A DNA stretch of 28,160 nt from Candidatus Peribacteria bacterium (GTDB lineage Bacteria > Patescibacteriota > Gracilibacteria > Peribacterales > Peribacteraceae), in the NCBI GenBank assembly GCA_012515645.1, contig JAAYXY010000012.1:1-28160 (forward strand), given 5' to 3'. Below are positions 27,609 through 28,160 of this stretch, piece by piece. A program made the position numbers and the translations under genes. Under the pieces are notes generated by a model. The model was not told the DNA's origin. It did no database searches and was given only the letters and a program-made list of their open reading frames with translations. Within the stretch, counting starts at the first letter, position 1, and every line of letters begins with the position of its first letter.

Positions 27609-28034
27609 ATGGCACGCAAACGCCATCTCTCCCGGATTGCTGTAATGCAGGTTCTCTTCGAGCACCTGTCGCGCGGAGTGAATATGCAGGATTCGTTGCA
27701 GCGCAATGTGCGGGAGCTGGGGGAAGCGGATAGTGCGTTTGCGGAAGCACTGCTTTCTGGTGTTCTGGATCACGAAGAGGAGTTGCAGAAGGCCATTGTG
27801 GAACATGCACCCGGATGGACGCTCGAACGTATGGATCCGATTGCGAGGTGTGTATTGTTCGTTGGAACATTCGAACTCTTGTTTGCGAATGATGCGCCGC
27901 CAGCCGTAGCCATGAATGAGGCGATCGATATCGCAAAGGAGTATGGAACGGATGAGAGTGGAAAATTCGTCAATGGCGTACTCAATGCCATTGCGCACGA
28001 TCCGGCGATTGCTGTGAATCACGTGGCGAAATAA
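27609..28034 (+). CDS. nusB: transcription antitermination factor NusB
   Basis: A 141-residue all-helical NusB. Conserved features: N-terminal RHLSRIAVMQVLFEH (family 'R...R..A.Q.LY'), FAEALLSGVLDHEEELQKAIVEHAPGWTLERMDPIARCVLFVGTFELLF (family 'D......W...R....DR.ILR.A..EL') and PPAVAMNEAIDIAKEYGTDESGKFVNGVLNAIA (family 'P..V.INEA....K.....ES..FVNGVL'). NusB binds boxA RNA with NusE (S10) and supports rRNA transcription and processing. It is followed by a likely rnc gene with its own -10, a natural partner in rRNA maturation. Confidence 0.95.
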   Translation: MARKRHLSRIAVMQVLFEHLSRGVNMQDSLQRNVRELGEADSAFAEALLSGVLDHEEELQKAIVEHAPGWTLERMDPIARCVLFVGTFELLFANDAPPAVAMNEAIDIAKEYGTDESGKFVNGVLNAIAHDPAIAVNHVAK

Positions 28035-28046
28035 GAGGTGCAACAG

Positions 28047-28064
28047 GGGAAATGGGTATTTCCC
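28047..28064. terminator. hairpin after nusB
   Basis: GGGAAAT-GGGT-ATTTCCC without a T-run. It separates nusB from the next gene and may be only a weak terminator or stability element. Confidence 0.4.
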
Positions 28065-28081
28065 ATTGGCCGTTACGGCTC

Positions 28082-28087
28082 TACACT
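28082..28087 (+). promoter_or_regulatory. -10 box TACACT, leaderless position
   Basis: TACACT is 7 bases before the ATG at 28095, the same arrangement as at 1074, 3411 and rsmG. Confidence 0.5.
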
Positions 28088-28094
28088 ACGAAGG

Positions 28095-28160
28095 ATGAAA
28101 CAGCCGTCTTCCAGCGTCATTCTGGAGAAAGCAATCAGTGTGCATTTTCGCAAGAAAGAG
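28095..28160 (+). CDS. rnc: probable RNase III, N-terminus only (cut by the window edge)
   Basis: The first 22 codons only. The peptide opens MKQPSSSVILEKAISVHFRK, and ILEKAISVHFRKKE fits the start of RNase III ('LE..LGY.F..KELL..A.TH'). nusB next to rnc would make functional sense, because both act on rRNA precursors. The assignment is tentative because no catalytic motif is in view. TACACT at leaderless distance supports the start. Confidence 0.5.
   Translation, partial: MKQPSSSVILEKAISVHFRKKE

Overview
This 28.2-kb window reads like a chromosomal segment of a small-genome Candidate Phyla Radiation (Patescibacteria) bacterium, perhaps of the Peregrinibacteria/Peribacteria kind. The lineage is inference. 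It rests on moderately high GC, short intergenic gaps, T4SS_pilin-type membrane proteins, a VanW protein, DUF389, a small thioferritin and many lineage-specific short proteins. TGA is used as an ordinary stop codon, so the code is not the recoded (TGA = Gly) version. No phage, transposase, CRISPR array or rRNA was seen.

Layout. 1-2415: a PurD-like ATP-grasp protein (cut by the left edge) and two GNAT-fold proteins. 2489-2806: tRNA-Gln, a broken tRNA-Gln copy, a palindrome and a bidirectional terminator. 2856-5641: an acidic lipoprotein, an ABC exporter and two small ORFs. 5693-9699: a Tat-signal transglutaminase-like protein, purM, a four-helix membrane protein, an FtsE-like ATPase without FtsX, and rlmE. 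9773-14505: rsmG, pyrE, a 56-residue zinc-ribbon protein, pheS, a membrane protein, a family-4 uracil-DNA glycosylase, an unknown helical protein and a class II purE. 14564-15127: a tRNA cluster (tRNA-like element, Ala, Arg). 15344-18670: thioferritin, a DUF389 protein, a highly structured non-coding region, gmk behind a 20-codon leader ORF, and an asparaginase homologue. 18688-23447: a YtxH-like protein, a phosphomannomutase/phosphoglucomutase, an alpha-glucan phosphorylase and a photolyase. 23459-25083: two paralogous multi-helix pilin-like proteins. 25196-28160: a BI-1 protein, a VanW protein, a small basic protein, nusB and the start of a probable rnc.

How the genes relate. Nucleotide metabolism (PurD-like, PurM, PurE, PyrE, Gmk) is scattered as single genes rather than grouped in operons. 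Translation and RNA functions (PheS, RlmE, RsmG, NusB, probable RNase III, tRNAs) and DNA or oxidative protection (photolyase, UDG, thioferritin) lie between them. Phosphoglucomutase and glucan phosphorylase sit next to each other in divergent orientation and could together link glycogen to glucose 6-phosphate.

Two window-wide patterns stand out. First, about 15 genes have a TANNNT-like -10 hexamer exactly 6 or 7 bases before the start codon, with little or no -35, which predicts pervasive leaderless transcription. It also fixes several start codons. Only three ORFs show a strong Shine-Dalgarno sequence. Second, a 24-26 nt palindrome (half-site CCACGTCAG) begins exactly at the encoded CCA of tRNA-Gln and tRNA-Ala and recurs in frame inside pheS, where it adds about 12 residues. 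A third candidate novelty is the 0.35-kb structured region upstream of gmk, which ends in a minus-strand terminator.
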